Position numbers and translations under genes: made by a program. A stretch of DNA of 64,000 nucleotides from Choristoneura fumiferana. Taxonomy: Eukaryota > Arthropoda > Insecta > Lepidoptera > Tortricidae. The DNA lies in the NCBI RefSeq assembly GCF_025370935.1, contig NC_133495.1, positions 4,270,646 through 4,334,645 on the forward strand, given 5' to 3'. This document shows, piece by piece, positions 18,518 to 29,547 of the stretch (position 1 is the stretch's first letter; every line of letters begins with the position of its first letter). The notes beneath the pieces were generated by a model, which was given only the letters and a program-made list of their open reading frames with translations, ran no database searches and was not told where the DNA came from.

Positions 18518-18684
18518 TTAAATGATATTGTAACGGATAACTCACGTCACGTCACGTCGTGAGTGTGCGTGTTGCGGCAGCCGCCGAGTCGCGTGCTCCT
18601 GAGAAGAAGGGCTACGAAATAGCCCGAAACATGTCGAGCTAAACTCGGTTTAAGACGTGAGTTATCCGTTACAATATCATTTAA
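18518..18684. mobile_element. Element with 31-bp perfect terminal inverted repeats and a hairpin-GAAAC motif
   Basis: Both ends are exact inverses over 31 bp (TTAAATGATATTGTAACGGA then TAACTCACGTC). The interior holds CCTGAGAAGAAGGGCT, a 7-nt loop, then AGCCCGAAACATGTCG: a 6-bp stem flanked by CTGAGAAG and GAAAC. The ends are TTAA palindromes, so a TTAA target duplication cannot be told from the repeat itself. A decayed motif copy (TGTTCCTGAGAAGAAGGGTT) is at 34599-34620. Confidence 0.7.
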
Positions 18685-19399
18685 TAATTTTGTTTGATTA
18701 AAAAAAATGATTTATTTTATTTCAATATTAATAGATATACCTATTAGGATACACCCATTTTATTTAATCAAACGGGATATGTAAATAAAATAATAGCTCG
18801 GGCTGAGAATCGAACGCAGTTCCTCATCAACAGTACTTTAGGTAAGGTAAATGCCCCAGTGCTTGACTTGTAAATAAAAATAACTAAATAAAATTTACTT
18901 ATGTTTTCAAAATAGTTTTATTTTTACATTCATCCGATAAGTACATTAAAGGTAATTTCTTTATCGCATTTCGACGTTCCATCAATTTTTGCAATAGAAG
19001 ACCATATATAGACTAGTAGAGCTCATTCTACAGTCTCCACATTATAGAGTAAAAAGAGGGTGTAAAAAAAGTTATATCACTTTTGTAGTCCGAGGGCCAT
19101 CGCTCCAGCAGGCGCAGAGAAAGTCATCGCAAAAACGTGCACCCAGACTATAATTGAGAGTTTTAAGTATTGAACAATAGGCTTTCTTTTTGGATCGGAA
19201 TGTATATAGCTATTGGCTGAATACTAAGTAGAGGCAATGAAAGCAAAAGTTTTTTTTTAATGTGAGAAGGTAACTGTTATTATAACCGACTTGTAAAAAT
19301 GTGAAGGATCTGTTTTCAATAGCTATATAATAAATGATCTTTTTTTTGCAATCTGAAAAGGAACCTTATATACTTTTGAACTTTTGTAGGTTAATAAAA

Positions 19400-19532
19400 C
19401 ACCTGACGAAACCATTGCAAACTTGCGAAGCAATTCAATGGTGTGTGTGAAGTTCCCAATCCGCACTGGATACGCGTGGGAATTAAGCAAGACATTCTGT
19501 GGAGAGGACGTATATAGGCCGGGATGATAACC
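19400..19532 (+). mobile_element. SINE family beta, middle and tail
   Basis: CAAACTTGCGAAGCAATTCA, ATGGTGTGTGTGAAGTTCCC, AATCCGCACTGGATACGCGT and CGTATATAGGCCGGGATGAT match the family beta body at 32700-32835. The head is missing. Confidence 0.65.
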
Positions 19533-20593
19533 TAAACTTTCACAATTTTATTTTCACTCATATCTACGAGTAGGTCCTAGACCTACCACCGTTTCCCGTA
19601 CTATCAGCATTTTTCTTGCTATAAATGTTCCTTCTCTTTCTTGTGCAAAGTCAGTAATCGCATTAATCACAAGTGAAATCGTAAGCTGCACTTATAAACA
19701 GGCCTGCACATTTTTTTCAAGTCTCGAAGGCGCACGCGCCCTGCCATCTGCCCACCCAGGTGGTTCGCTTGTCGTTTACCCCTTTTTTGGGGGGGTTACG
19801 TAAAGACAAGTGCGTTTCTCCGGTTAGTGTGTAATGTTGAGGAGCCTCATAAATTACGTCATACAGGGTGGAAATTTATGACACGCAAAATAAATGTGAT
19901 TTTTGTAATAAGTATTTTTGTATTTTATTTTAATTTCTGTGATGTATTTTTTTATAGACCATAGAGCATTTTTTCTATTCCGCAACCACTTTATTTTTTC
20001 TCATAGTTGAGGAGTAGGAAGCAGAGGTAAAGGGATGTTTCATTTTCATTTTAATTACATTACCGTCCATTTACTTTAACCTAAGTTTATAATAGTACGA
20101 GTATGGCCCCGCAATGTAACGAAATCGCATGATATTTTTCGTACTGCTAACTAAATGAAGCATTTGTTGGCCACTCTAATTAAGACAGGTCTGAGCATTT
20201 TGCGTTAGTGTGATTGTTCGTAATTGGAATCAAAAAAGCACTTTAATTCGATTTTTAAATAAACTCCCGCTAAAAGTAACGGTCTCTAACGTCCTTCCTT
20301 ATGCTGTCTTAAGGGGTCTTCACACACCTGACGTTCAATTACCGCACAAAGGCAGCACGTGTGGTATCCCCCTAAAGAAAGTTTAACGACCAATTATTCG
20401 TTTTTTTTAATAAACGCCGTTCTTTATAATTGCTATCTAGGCTTTAAAAGAAGTCTAGTCTGTTCGAAAGCTTTATAAATAACAATCCCTAATTAATTAT
20501 TATCTTTTCAAAACATTTAAAAATGTTGGTTCGGCGGTGGGAAAAGTAATACAAAACTCTATGGTCATAAGTACACGTTGAAATGTAAAAGTA
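19533..20593. other. Intergenic, nothing assignable
   Basis: AT-rich, with homopolymer T and G runs (a G8 run at about 19790). No gene, splice-supported frame or clear repeat recognised. Confidence 0.35.
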
Positions 20594-20725
20594 CAGTCGA
20601 GTTCATAAACTTGTGAGCAAAAATTTGATCAAAAATATCTGAACACGCTTCTATGCTGTTAACAATAGAGTCGTGTTCAGATATTTTTGATCAAATTTTT
20701 GCTTACAAGTTTATGAACTCGACTG
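20594..20725. mobile_element. Mariner-like MITE, 54-bp arms, one mismatch
   Basis: The left arm begins CAGTCGAGTTCATAAACTTG and ends ATCTGAACACG; the right arm is its inverse with a single G/A difference. TA flanks lie at 20592-20593 and 20726-20727. The 24-nt centre is unpaired. Near identity of the arms suggests recent activity or recent gene conversion. Confidence 0.8.
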
Positions 20726-20727
20726 TA

Positions 20728-22909
20728 CATGTAAAAATTAAACTGAAATTGAATCACCTTTGCATAATATGTTACCCGTCTAGTTAAGGTATCTTTTTGA
20801 TGATAAGTACCTACGTAGGAATCTTCACAGTGCAACGAGCCAGTATCCCTTCAGACTGAACACGACCTTCAGCAATGAATATACCGATGAAGAAGAAAGA
20901 GATAATCTCCACATTGAGGTCTTATTTTGGAGTAATTAAGTGACTATCTTTTGCTTTTTACGCAGTTGTGTTATTTTTTATGTTTTTTTTTATGCCAGAT
21001 ACTGGTGAAATACTAATGAGAGGCCTTCCAACGGTTCGTCTTGTTGCTGTGGTAGCTGGGCAACCGAGCTTCATTCGGGATAAAAGTATAAGATAAGATT
21101 CCTACGTGATCCATGTAAAATTTGTAAAGCCATGGATCATAACTAATTTATAATATAGTTTCTGTAGCGTCCGGACGAAGGAAGTAGCGGCGATAGGGGT
21201 GCGTGCGCGGGCGTCACTTGTGGCTAATGCGAGTGCCGACAAAAAGTTTTGATACTTATTGTGTACCTACTCATCGCCTTTAAGTTTTACCTTTGTATAA
21301 CCGAACAAACTGACTACGTGCTACTATATTTTCCTTGATAAAAGTATGTATGTATTGGAATATTGCTCAAATACCTATTCAATAGGTACCTTTCATAAAT
21401 TCATTGTACAAGATTGCGCAACTTTTTCGAGTATTTTAGTTATTAATATAATATAATAAGAGGCCTAAATATAATAATAATAATATAAAAATATTTTATT
21501 GATCAAAAAGAGATTACACCTACATAATTGTATGAAGTCTCTGACAACTGAACTAGGTATAAACCTGTATCTCAGTTGTCTGCATCTACGCCCAAATTCA
21601 TTACAAGTGAACTGTTTTAAGATAAAAACAAAATATTATCCTTATTAAATGAAATTATACAAAGCTTACAATATTTAAATATTATTATGTATGTGTAGAA
21701 GTATGTGGGTTTATGTATGTAGAATGTGCTGTGCTATGTAAGTGATGATAATGTTATATGTAGGTATAAGTGAAGTGATTGAATATAACAGGGCACCTAA
21801 GATAGTGTGAGCGTTAAAGCGTCACAGTAGAGTAGAACGCGATGAATACATTTGTTTATGCCTGCGAGTGAAATATCTCCTCAGTATCATCGTACGTAAG
21901 TTAGTGATAACAGCCAACTTCGAAGAAAGAGGGTAAGTTTAATAAATAAAACATTTCATAATTTATTGAACATATTTATAAATAATAATGATATTAAAGT
22001 TTAAATATGTACCTATTCCTCATCTCATTAAATTTATTTTGTTATGTGTACCTATGTAAAGTATCTTTATTTCTTTCGCTTTAATCCCATGTAATTTCTC
22101 CTGTTGAATTCCGTCTTCCGTATTCCAAAATCCCGTATTTTCTATTGATTTCGTTTCCTTACCTTTACGCGTCTGTGGTGGATGCGCAAACCGCGAAAGC
22201 CAGTTTTTTTTTTCAGTAAATATATCTTTTACAGATGATTCAAGTAGCATCACGACGACACTTGCACTCGTGACAGAAAAAGCCGATTCGGAATAGGATC
22301 CCTCGGCCACACACGCAACCAGTGTATCTCCTTAGTTTTTAAAGCATTTTTTTATTGTCTATGGTTTTTTTGTATACGATTTTGACTATACTTTTGTTTC
22401 TACCGTAAACCAGTGCCTTTTTATTTGATCCTAAATACTCTTAATTTTATCTTTAGCTGAAATTATAATGAGCTATTAAATAACTTTAAATGTGACGGCG
22501 CAACAACGTGGATTGAAAACTCGTGTCATATTTAGCGGCCTCGTGCATATCGTCTTTAGCAGCAAAAAGCAATTACTTATTGCACGCCATCACATGACAT
22601 CTGTGTACAGATAAAATAAAACGAAATAATTGCTCATAATTACCATAAAACAGGCGAGCCGACTATTTTCATTTCACGGCAGTTTTTAAATTGCGCGAGT
22701 ATCAAAACTTTTTTTTTACTTTTTTTTTTTTTTTAGCATTCAGCTACTACCTAATATTATAAACGTGAAAGTTTTTATGTTTGTGATTTGGATGTGACAT
22801 ATAGATAACTGGACATCTGGAATATTACTTATTTAGCTACAATAAAATATCTATTTACTATCTAACCTACGTTAGTAAAATATATAAACTAGACAACTTA
22901 TAAGGTACC
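20728..22909. other. Intergenic; possible LINE tails only
   Basis: A GC-rich patch (about 21170-21240, with GTCCGGACGAAGGAAGTAGC) and a minus-strand-type tail at about 21484-21640 (AATATTTTATTGATCAAAAA then GTCTCTGACAACTGAAC) are visible. A 96-residue minus-strand frame at 22020-22310 is Lys/Ser-rich, with no start context or domain. I see no convincing gene. Confidence 0.35.
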
Positions 22910-23227
22910 TTGATTGATAGATAGATTTATTTATTACCTTCTAAAAATACATAATAAACACATGTCAGGTAATAAATAATAAGAAATTCATGAAAATGTA
23001 TACAAAAATAAATACCTAATTATAATAGTAGTCGAACTACAATAAAAAGTTAGCCAAAAATAAAATTTTGTCAAATTAGAATTAAATTTAAAAATAATAA
23101 CAACAATGAATTAAATAAAAACATGAATATAAAATTAAATTTACAGTTTCAATGTCAAATCTAGTGTCAAATATGCTGCCTCATGATAGAGGAGTCGCGG
23201 CACCTCTAGTCATATTTATCTTAAGTA

Positions 23228-23420
23228 CCTACCTGGGCGATCGAGCTATGCTCGGGCTGAAACTCGGTAACCAGCGTTTTCCCAGAGATAAGACCAATCT
23301 AGATTGATTTTTCATCCCCAAAAACCCCTATAGGTACACCAAATTTCATCGAAATCGTTGGAGCCGTTTTCGAGTTGATATATATATATTTACAAGAATT
23401 GCTCGTTAAAGGTATTAGAT
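23228..23420 (+). mobile_element. Fragment of a dispersed repeat (ACCAAATTTCATCGAAATCG type)
   Basis: Contains GATTTTTCATCCCCAAAAAC, ACCAAATTTCATCGAAATCG and TTGGAGCCGTTTTCGAG. The same phrase (CTACCAAATTTCATTTAAAT, CGTTGTAGCGGTTTACACG) is in 53930-54030 next to a Lep1-like 3' end. Part of the same superfamily of repeats. Confidence 0.45.
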
Positions 23421-23865
23421 AGATTAATAAAACGAAAACCACATCTTTGTGTACGACTACATTTGAACTATGGTATACGTATTTAAATACAATGTAATGC
23501 TCTCTTAATTCTACGAATAGTACCTAATATTATTTTAACCCTCTAATTGTTTCGCGGCTTCTTTAAACAAAGGACACTAAATTCCTTCACGATTCCATCC
23601 GACGGCATCTAGAGGAATGTGTTATAAAACCTGGGATACCTAGTCATAAAATACAAACATATTAAGGTTCAGTAGTCTTTGATCGTGATGAAAAATAATA
23701 AAAAACAAACAACGAATCAACACATGCGCTGGCGACGGTTGAGAAGAAATTGCAGGGGTACGCAATATTTTATGGTCGAACTAATAATTTTTGTAATCTG
23801 TTATAGGTGAAATAGTCTGTGAAGGTATTTGTGTAGTGTGTGTATTTGTATTATGATATGAAGGC

Positions 23866-23930
23866 ATGTAAACTCTTTATTGTAAAAAAATAAACAAAAT
23901 AAAATTACACAATTACAGATATCTAAACCA
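23866..23930 (-). mobile_element. LINE tail tip (TAAACTCTTTATTGTA)
   Basis: ATGTAAACTCTTTATTGTAA followed by A-rich sequence matches the ends at 29548 and 42305 on the same strand, which are complements of the TACAATAAAGAG tail at 11560. Confidence 0.45.
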
Positions 23931-24500
23931 CAAATATTTCAACTGCAATATGAATTTTGTTGTTAATTAATCTTGTCCGCTTATTTGTTAATATTTACTG
24001 TTATTTTAAGAATAAGAAAAAAGAAAATGCTATTTATATGCAGTATGCTAGAATACAACCTTTGTATTGAGAATAAAATAACGAAACAATGGCAGAAGGC
24101 ACCTCGAAGACTGCAGTTTAAACATCAGTCAACAAGAACAATATTACAACTAACATACCTACATTGACAGGGAAAAAATATCTTATGTTTTTGAAACGTT
24201 TTGTTTGTACCTAGTTAAAGTAGTTAGTTATAATTTATAGAAATTCATTAAGTACCTATGCTAATTGTTAATAGTCATTAATTGACAATGTTTTTTTAAT
24301 TAATTACATCATAAATAATATAATTGTATGTTTTACCAAATTTTAATTATAATGCATATTACTGTTAACATTAGTTGCGAATAATTCATAAAACTGTTAT
24401 AGTAGTTAATAGAAGCACCAGTCGAAAACATTTTCTATGTTGTCACCTATAAATGTTTTCTTTCTTTCTTTTTTACCCATCCAATATCCAATAGGTATCA
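23931..24500. other. Intergenic, nothing assignable
   Basis: AT-rich sequence between a LINE tail tip and the foldback at 24501. The short frame 23973-24167 has no domain or splice support. Confidence 0.35.
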
Positions 24501-24642
24501 GTACCACTACCATGAGTTTACAGTGACCGTACTCGATAGCGACGGCGTAAATTATTTGTAGAGGCGCCTGTACCATTCTCCATACAAATAATTTACGCCG
24601 TCGCTATCGAGTACGGTCACTGTAAACTCATGGTAGTGGTAC
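24501..24642. mobile_element. Foldback element with perfect 60-bp arms
   Basis: Arms 24501-24560 and 24583-24642 are exact reverse complements over all 60 bases (starting GTACCACTACCATGAGTTTA), separated by 22 bp. A TA lies one base in from each edge (24502-24503; 24640-24641), so a mariner-type TA insertion of CCACTACC...GGTAGTGG is likely. No reading frame. A transcript would form a 60-bp perfect double strand. Confidence 0.85.
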
Positions 24643-25206
24643 AGCTTTATACTATAGCCCTTTCGAGCCCAGCCGAGTATGAAAAGAGTTACGAAAATGG
24701 ATTTTATGTACAATACATGTCAAGTTCAAATTCAAATGTAATTAACCCACACAATTGTATCGACTGGGTTCGAAAGGGAGGCAAAGTTAATAATGTTTCA
24801 CGTTAGAAACTAAACTTGAAAATTTTATAAGAATAAATATAAACGTCAAAGTTCCCGACCCCTGTCGCTCGCGAGAGGCACCTGCGCCCGCGCACGTGCC
24901 GCTGTCCTCCCACCCCTCCCCCCGCGTCCACTTCCGCTGCATCCGGGGACGGCGTTGACCGTTTATGTCTTTTGTCGTGTTTTTAAAGAAAGTGTTCTGC
25001 GTTCTACGTACTTATATTTTACTACCCGACGCCCAAGGTAGGGTTATGTTTTTAAAACTGTATCACATGCCAGGTTGGAACTTTTCATAATCTATTTCGC
25101 TATGATTTATTTGGCAAATGTATGGGATATCAACATGAAATTAGTTGCATTAAAGTTCCACCCTCGTACGTGATTCAGTTGCTCGTGAATTTTAATCACG
25201 TTGAGG
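24643..25206. other. Intergenic with GC-rich island
   Basis: Bases 24866-24960 are strikingly GC-rich (CCTGCGCCCGCGCACGTGCC, then CCCACCCCTCCCCCCGCG) and hold an E-box CACGTG. The island could be a promoter or a first exon, but no coding frame or splice donor can be fixed on either strand. Confidence 0.35.
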
Positions 25207-25670
25207 AAATAAATAAATAAATCTCATAGGACACTTGACACCAATTGACCTAGTCCCAAATTAAGCAAAGCTTGTACTATGGGTAAACATACATATGGGC
25301 AACGGATAAACATACTTATTTAGATAAAAAATTATCAAATTCTAATTGATACTTTTATTGTTAAAAACAAACATAATAAAACTATAGATAGAAAATTTGG
25401 CCTAAATCGCCGTCAATGGGTAAGGTGCCCAGAAGGCTGGCCGTATTTCCTCGTTGTATAGCGATACTTATACGCTGTGCGAAATAGTGGCCAGCCCTCT
25501 GGTCGCCCGAGGCCTCAATTAGGCGCGTAGATAAATACATATTAAACATCCAAGACCCGAGAACAAACATTCGTATTATTCATACAAATATCTGCCCCAG
25601 TCGGGAGTCGAGCCCGGGACCTCAAGCTTCGTAGTCAGGTCCTCTAACCACTTGGCCATCCGGTCGTCAC
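25207..25670 (-). mobile_element. SINE family alpha, interrupted by a LINE end
   Basis: The complement of the alpha SINE: GACACTTGACACCAATTGAC, AATTAAGCAAAGCTTGTACT, GCAACGGATAAACATAC, then after the insert AAATACATATTAAACATCCA, CAAACATTCGTATTATTCAT, GAGTCGAGCCCGGGACCTCA (B box) and GGCCATCCGGTCGTCAC. The insert is 25327-25527, bounded on both sides by TAGATA (25321-25326 and 25528-25533). Confidence 0.8.
25327..25527 (-). mobile_element. LINE ORF2 C-terminus and tail nested in a SINE (QRGN family)
   Basis: Read on the minus strand: EASGDQRAGHYFAQRISIAI, then QRGNTASLLGTLPIDGDLGQ, then IFYL and a stop, followed by a short tail ending in T/A. The same ending is found at 53575-53815 and 56070-56250. 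Target duplication TAGATA supports a retrotransposition event after the SINE arrived. The clade is not certain; the family is identifiable by the ASGD.RAG..QR......QRGN.AS.LG phrase. Confidence 0.75.
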
Positions 25671-26099
25671 ATAAACATCTTTTTTTACACCTGGTCAACA
25701 ATTCATAAGAATTTTAAACCTACCGGAAATTCAAAATATCAGCTCGTACAAAAGTACAGCTACCGAAATGTAATTTGATAATGATTACTTATAAATTAAT
25801 CTGACTCCCGGATGTTTGCTGATAGAGTAACGTACCGGCATGTCGATGTTGTTCGCTCAAATAGGTATCATTCATTCTATTATTTATATAATGAATTATT
25901 AGTTTTAATTTATTACATCTGGCAGTGAAATATGCAACGTGTCTTTTTTTAAATATAACTCGTTGAATAGGCTATTTCTCACCTATATAAGGTGCTAGAA
26001 AATTAGGTGCGGATATTTTCAGGGTACCTATATAATTAATAACTTAAGAATCAAATACACATAAATTAAAAAAAAAATAATATATTTAAGTATTGTGTG

Positions 26100-26237
26100 G
26101 TATTTTGGCATAGAGATAGTTTATGGGTCCGAAAGTGACATAGGCTACTTTTTATCCCGGAAAAATGCACAGTTCCCGAGGGAACAGCGCGCGATAAGCA
26201 AATAGCACGCGGGCGGAGCCGCGGGCAAAAGCTAGTA
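26100..26237 (-). mobile_element. Lep1-like repeat, partial
   Basis: TTTTGGCATAGAGATAGTTT, GCTACTTTTTATCCCGGAAA, CAGTTCCCGAGGGAACAGCG and GGGCGGAGCCGCGGGCAAAA then GCTAGTAA. This is the complement of the 5' two thirds of the unit at 48838-49050. Confidence 0.7.
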
Positions 26238-26248
26238 AATTAATATTG

Positions 26249-26372
26249 TCAAAGTCAAAGTCAAAATATCTTTATTCAATTTAGGGTGTAACAAGCACTT
26301 ATGAATGTCAAAAAAAATCTACCACCGGTTCGGAAAAACCTCTGTTGAGAAGAATCCGGCAAGAAACTCATC
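26249..26372 (-). mobile_element. LINE 3' tail (TCAAAGTCAAAATATCTTTATT type)
   Basis: Starts with TCAAAGTCAAAGTCAAAATA and TCTTTATTCAATTTAGG, continues GTAACAAGCACTTATGAATG, and ends TCTGTTGAGAAGAATCCGGC. This tail type is abundant in Lepidoptera. Relatives here are 54250-54375 and, inverted, 2590-2730. Confidence 0.65.
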
Positions 26373-26746
26373 AAGGTATATATTTTTTTAAACAGATTTA
26401 CTGAGATCTGAATTTTGTATCCGTTTCTATTGTAATATTTTTTTGGAATTTTATGTATACTCGTAGCAACTGTATAGTTTTATAAATTACGCTGGGAGTG
26501 GTTTACTTCTTCGATATGTGATAAGATGCTGAAAGCGGTTAAAACGCCAAAATAACTACGAGTACCTGCCTGCATTTGCGTTGCATAAAAAACAACGTGC
26601 ATAATTTAATGTCTCTAAAATTAGCGGTTCTAATTTAAAAATTCTAGTGTACAAATCCAAATCTTTCAGAGCCCAGAAATATTTCAGAGATAAAGCTTTC
26701 TACATTTGTAATTAATTGTGGTGTTGGTTACAAAGATTATATTTAA

Positions 26747-26989
26747 CTATAGATACTGCAATGACTTGTTGACCATCCCCAAGTGGCCATCATTCTCGTT
26801 CACCTGAAAAAAAAAACCGTTACGACTTTCAAAGCCAATGCAGTAGATGCCAGCGTGCATCGACTGATGACCATCAACTTTCTGCGACGCATAACTGTCG
26901 GGACCGTCCTTAAATACCTTCGCCAAATCCGTTGCCCAACGGTCACCACCACCGAACAAAAACTGTATCAAACACACAATGGCAATCAT
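26747..26989 (-). CDS. Unassigned open frame, possible gene fragment
   Basis: An 80-codon frame starting MIAIVCLIQFLFGGGDRWAT and ending GMVNKSLQYL. I do not recognise it. The first 12 residues are hydrophobic, as in a short signal peptide, and the middle part (about 26820-26990) is richer in G+C and more balanced in third positions than the surrounding DNA. A T10 run followed by CAG (about 26805-26815 on the minus strand) resembles a splice acceptor in the middle of the frame. There is no good donor for it, so intron structure is unclear. No neighbouring exon could be joined. It may equally be chance or an old pseudogene. Confidence 0.2.
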   Translation of the reverse strand: MIAIVCLIQFLFGGGDRWATDLAKVFKDGPDSYASQKVDGHQSMHAGIYCIGFESRNGFFFQVNENDGHLGMVNKSLQYL

Positions 26990-28372
26990 TAAAAAGAGAC
27001 CACTCTTTGTCTACTGCTCAAAGCGACCGAACTTTCCCATAAAGAACGGACGTTACAATTTTGCAAAGAAACTAGACCGTTCTCACGAACGCGAATTTCA
27101 GCGATAGATGCACATGTCCGAACTATTGAAGTATAATAGATAGAGGACAATGCGATAGATTCGCGTAAGGGATTACAAATAATGCCTTGTAAGAAAGGGT
27201 TGGTTTTGTAAGGAAAAGGTCAGTTGGGTCATTGGATGACCCCATCGCTCAAGCTCCAGCGATTTTGGGGTGTTTAAATTGGCGTAAAGGGGTGCCCTGA
27301 CCCCAGAGCACGGGTTGGCTACCTGATGTCCACTGGCCAGTGCCCACTGCAATTAAATCGAGAACGGGTAAATCTGGAAAATCGCGATAACCTCTTCTTT
27401 TCATGTTTGATTTAGTAGATACAGTTATGGCGCTATTTGTAAGCCATTTAGGAGTTGTCAACCAGTTTTTATTGAGGAATGAGTTTTGTAACATGTTGCA
27501 TTTCTGGCCTTTGTCTTTGTAACGGAATTAACGAATTTATGAACTAGTTTTCTATACATACCTGTCTACTTATTGTAAAATAGGACTTTACAATGACGTA
27601 CTTATCTATGTACCTTTTTTAACTGCCTCTTTGAATGGAACTACAACACAAAGATAGAAAGTTTATTTTACTCGTACCTAATTTAAGCCCCACTTGGACA
27701 TTGTTCTGGCAGCATTCAAGTATGCAGCAGTTAGGCATTTTCTCTAAGATTATCCTAATAATATTTGTTTTCATTCGTCTTTTCTTTAACGGAAATTTCA
27801 AAAGGACGGCTGTCCTTTGCTTTGTACATATATTACTAGCTATGTGTAATACTTAACCGTCGTCTAACGGTCATATCAACAAAAGAAGGACAATGCCAGC
27901 GTTATACATATTATTATTAATCAAACAAGCCTTTGGCGAATCCGTTGCCTATTCAAGGAGCTCGGACAATGCAAAAAATAGAGCATAGAGAATTGTTTCC
28001 CATAAAAATGGTAGCGAAAAGGGCGTCTTTGTGGGACAGTGGGAAAATCTGCATAGAAAGGGCCTGTACGAAATGGGTCAGTTAAGACAGTGGTTATGCA
28101 TCCGTATGCAAATTGGATGGCTAGAGGCGAACAATGGCGTTTTGTGGGATGCAGTGGACGCGCGGTGGATGCACTTTAGTATTGATTTTGCTGCATTGAC
28201 ACATGTCCGCTCACAGGTTCTTGACGAGATAGAAAATATTCTATCATTCAGTATGGTGGGGATTTTTACATTTTAGTGTTTGAAAAAAAAAACTTGCCTG
28301 AGGTGCATAATGTTCCTGACACGTAGTAGGTATTTAATTCAAATTGGGTAAAGCTTCTCGGTAGAGGAAAAC
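26990..28372. other. Repeat-poor, moderately GC-rich stretch without an assignable gene
   Basis: Compared with its surroundings this stretch lacks obvious repeats and has frames with uncommon residues such as Trp (minus 27249-27494 with GYRDFPDLPVLDLIAVGTGQ; plus 28031-28276 with GVLWDAVDARWMHFSIDFAA). None has convincing start, splice or domain support. It could hold conserved non-coding DNA or decayed exons. Confidence 0.3.
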
Positions 28373-28415
28373 ACGCGAGTGAGCTCACGGGAAGAATCCG
28401 TGAGCTCACTCGCGT
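28373..28415. repeat. Perfect 18-bp hairpin, 7-nt loop
   Basis: ACGCGAGTGAGCTCACGG (28373-28390) is exactly inverted at 28398-28415 around GAAGAAT. No T run follows, so it is not a bacterial-type terminator. The arms are GC-rich against AT-rich surroundings. Confidence 0.85.
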
Positions 28416-29547
28416 ACAATTAGTATTATGTAGGTAGTAGCGTAGGTAGGTAGGTACGCTAATTTTTTTTTCAGAATAACTGGTTTTTTACTGTGTAGTC
28501 TTATTTTCTGTGGCAATTTTTTTTTTTGTCATAAGCTAACTGTGATACGAGTATATCTACTTATCTCCTTTCCAATCTAAATCTAGCAAGCTATTTTTAC
28601 GTAAAAGAGTACCTTACAAACATAATTATTAACTACGGACACAGGATCTTTTGCCTTTCTTACTACAAAAATAGAAAAATAACCAAAGTAACTTAATCAA
28701 AGATAACTCATGTCATGCCAAATTTAGTCAAATGAGTTGATATCGATAAGCAAAAAATGAAATTATTTTCACATGTAGGTATAATATTGTTTGGATCAGG
28801 TTACATAATATGAAATACACGAATTCTCGTAGGGCAATGAACCCATTCCATGTGTAAAAATAAAGAGTTATCAAAAGAAGGTGTAAATACAACGTACATA
28901 TATTAAAAAAGCCGTGAACAAAGAACCATCGATTTTCTCCCCACATTTTCTTGTCAACCGATAACTGAACTGGCTCTAAAGGTGCGAATTGCCCTCAATA
29001 CCCGATTGAATGTGACTTTCCACACTAACATTACCGCGGTAGGGCTTAAAATACATTTTAGTGTATTCGGGATTCTTGACTCGTATTTTTATTGTTTTCG
29101 CTGTCTTTCAATTGTATACGGAAGGTATAAAGTTGGTTTTGGCTTGTTATTAAACTGGCGGTTAAAACTGGTTAGGTTATCTTATCAGTCCGCTTCACTG
29201 GGCAGATGCAGGATCAGCAGACAATCGATTTTTAACTCGAATTATTTTGCTGTTGGTACTGTTTGTTTTGTAACTGAAATTATTGTTATTGTGATTGAAT
29301 TATACCATAAATTATACTTATTCCGAAGTAAAAATTATTGTTTTTTTTATTTATTTTATTATTGATATTTTTGTCTCGAATAAATTTCATTTTTTTCATT
29401 TCAAAAAGTTACAAGCTTTACTTTAAAAAATGATACTTTTTATGCTGTGTGTTGTTGACTTTTCATGAATATTCAAGTCAATTCCATTACTAGAAGTGGA
29501 TGAAATTCGATTTGCAAGATTTAACGACAGATAACATAGGAACATTA

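Noticed and set aside
28373..28415. Rho-independent terminator
   Set aside because: Eukaryotic context and no following T run.
28982..29365. 127-codon open frame
   Set aside because: Phe/Tyr/Leu-rich composition typical of AT-rich non-coding DNA, no GC3 signal, no splice or domain support.
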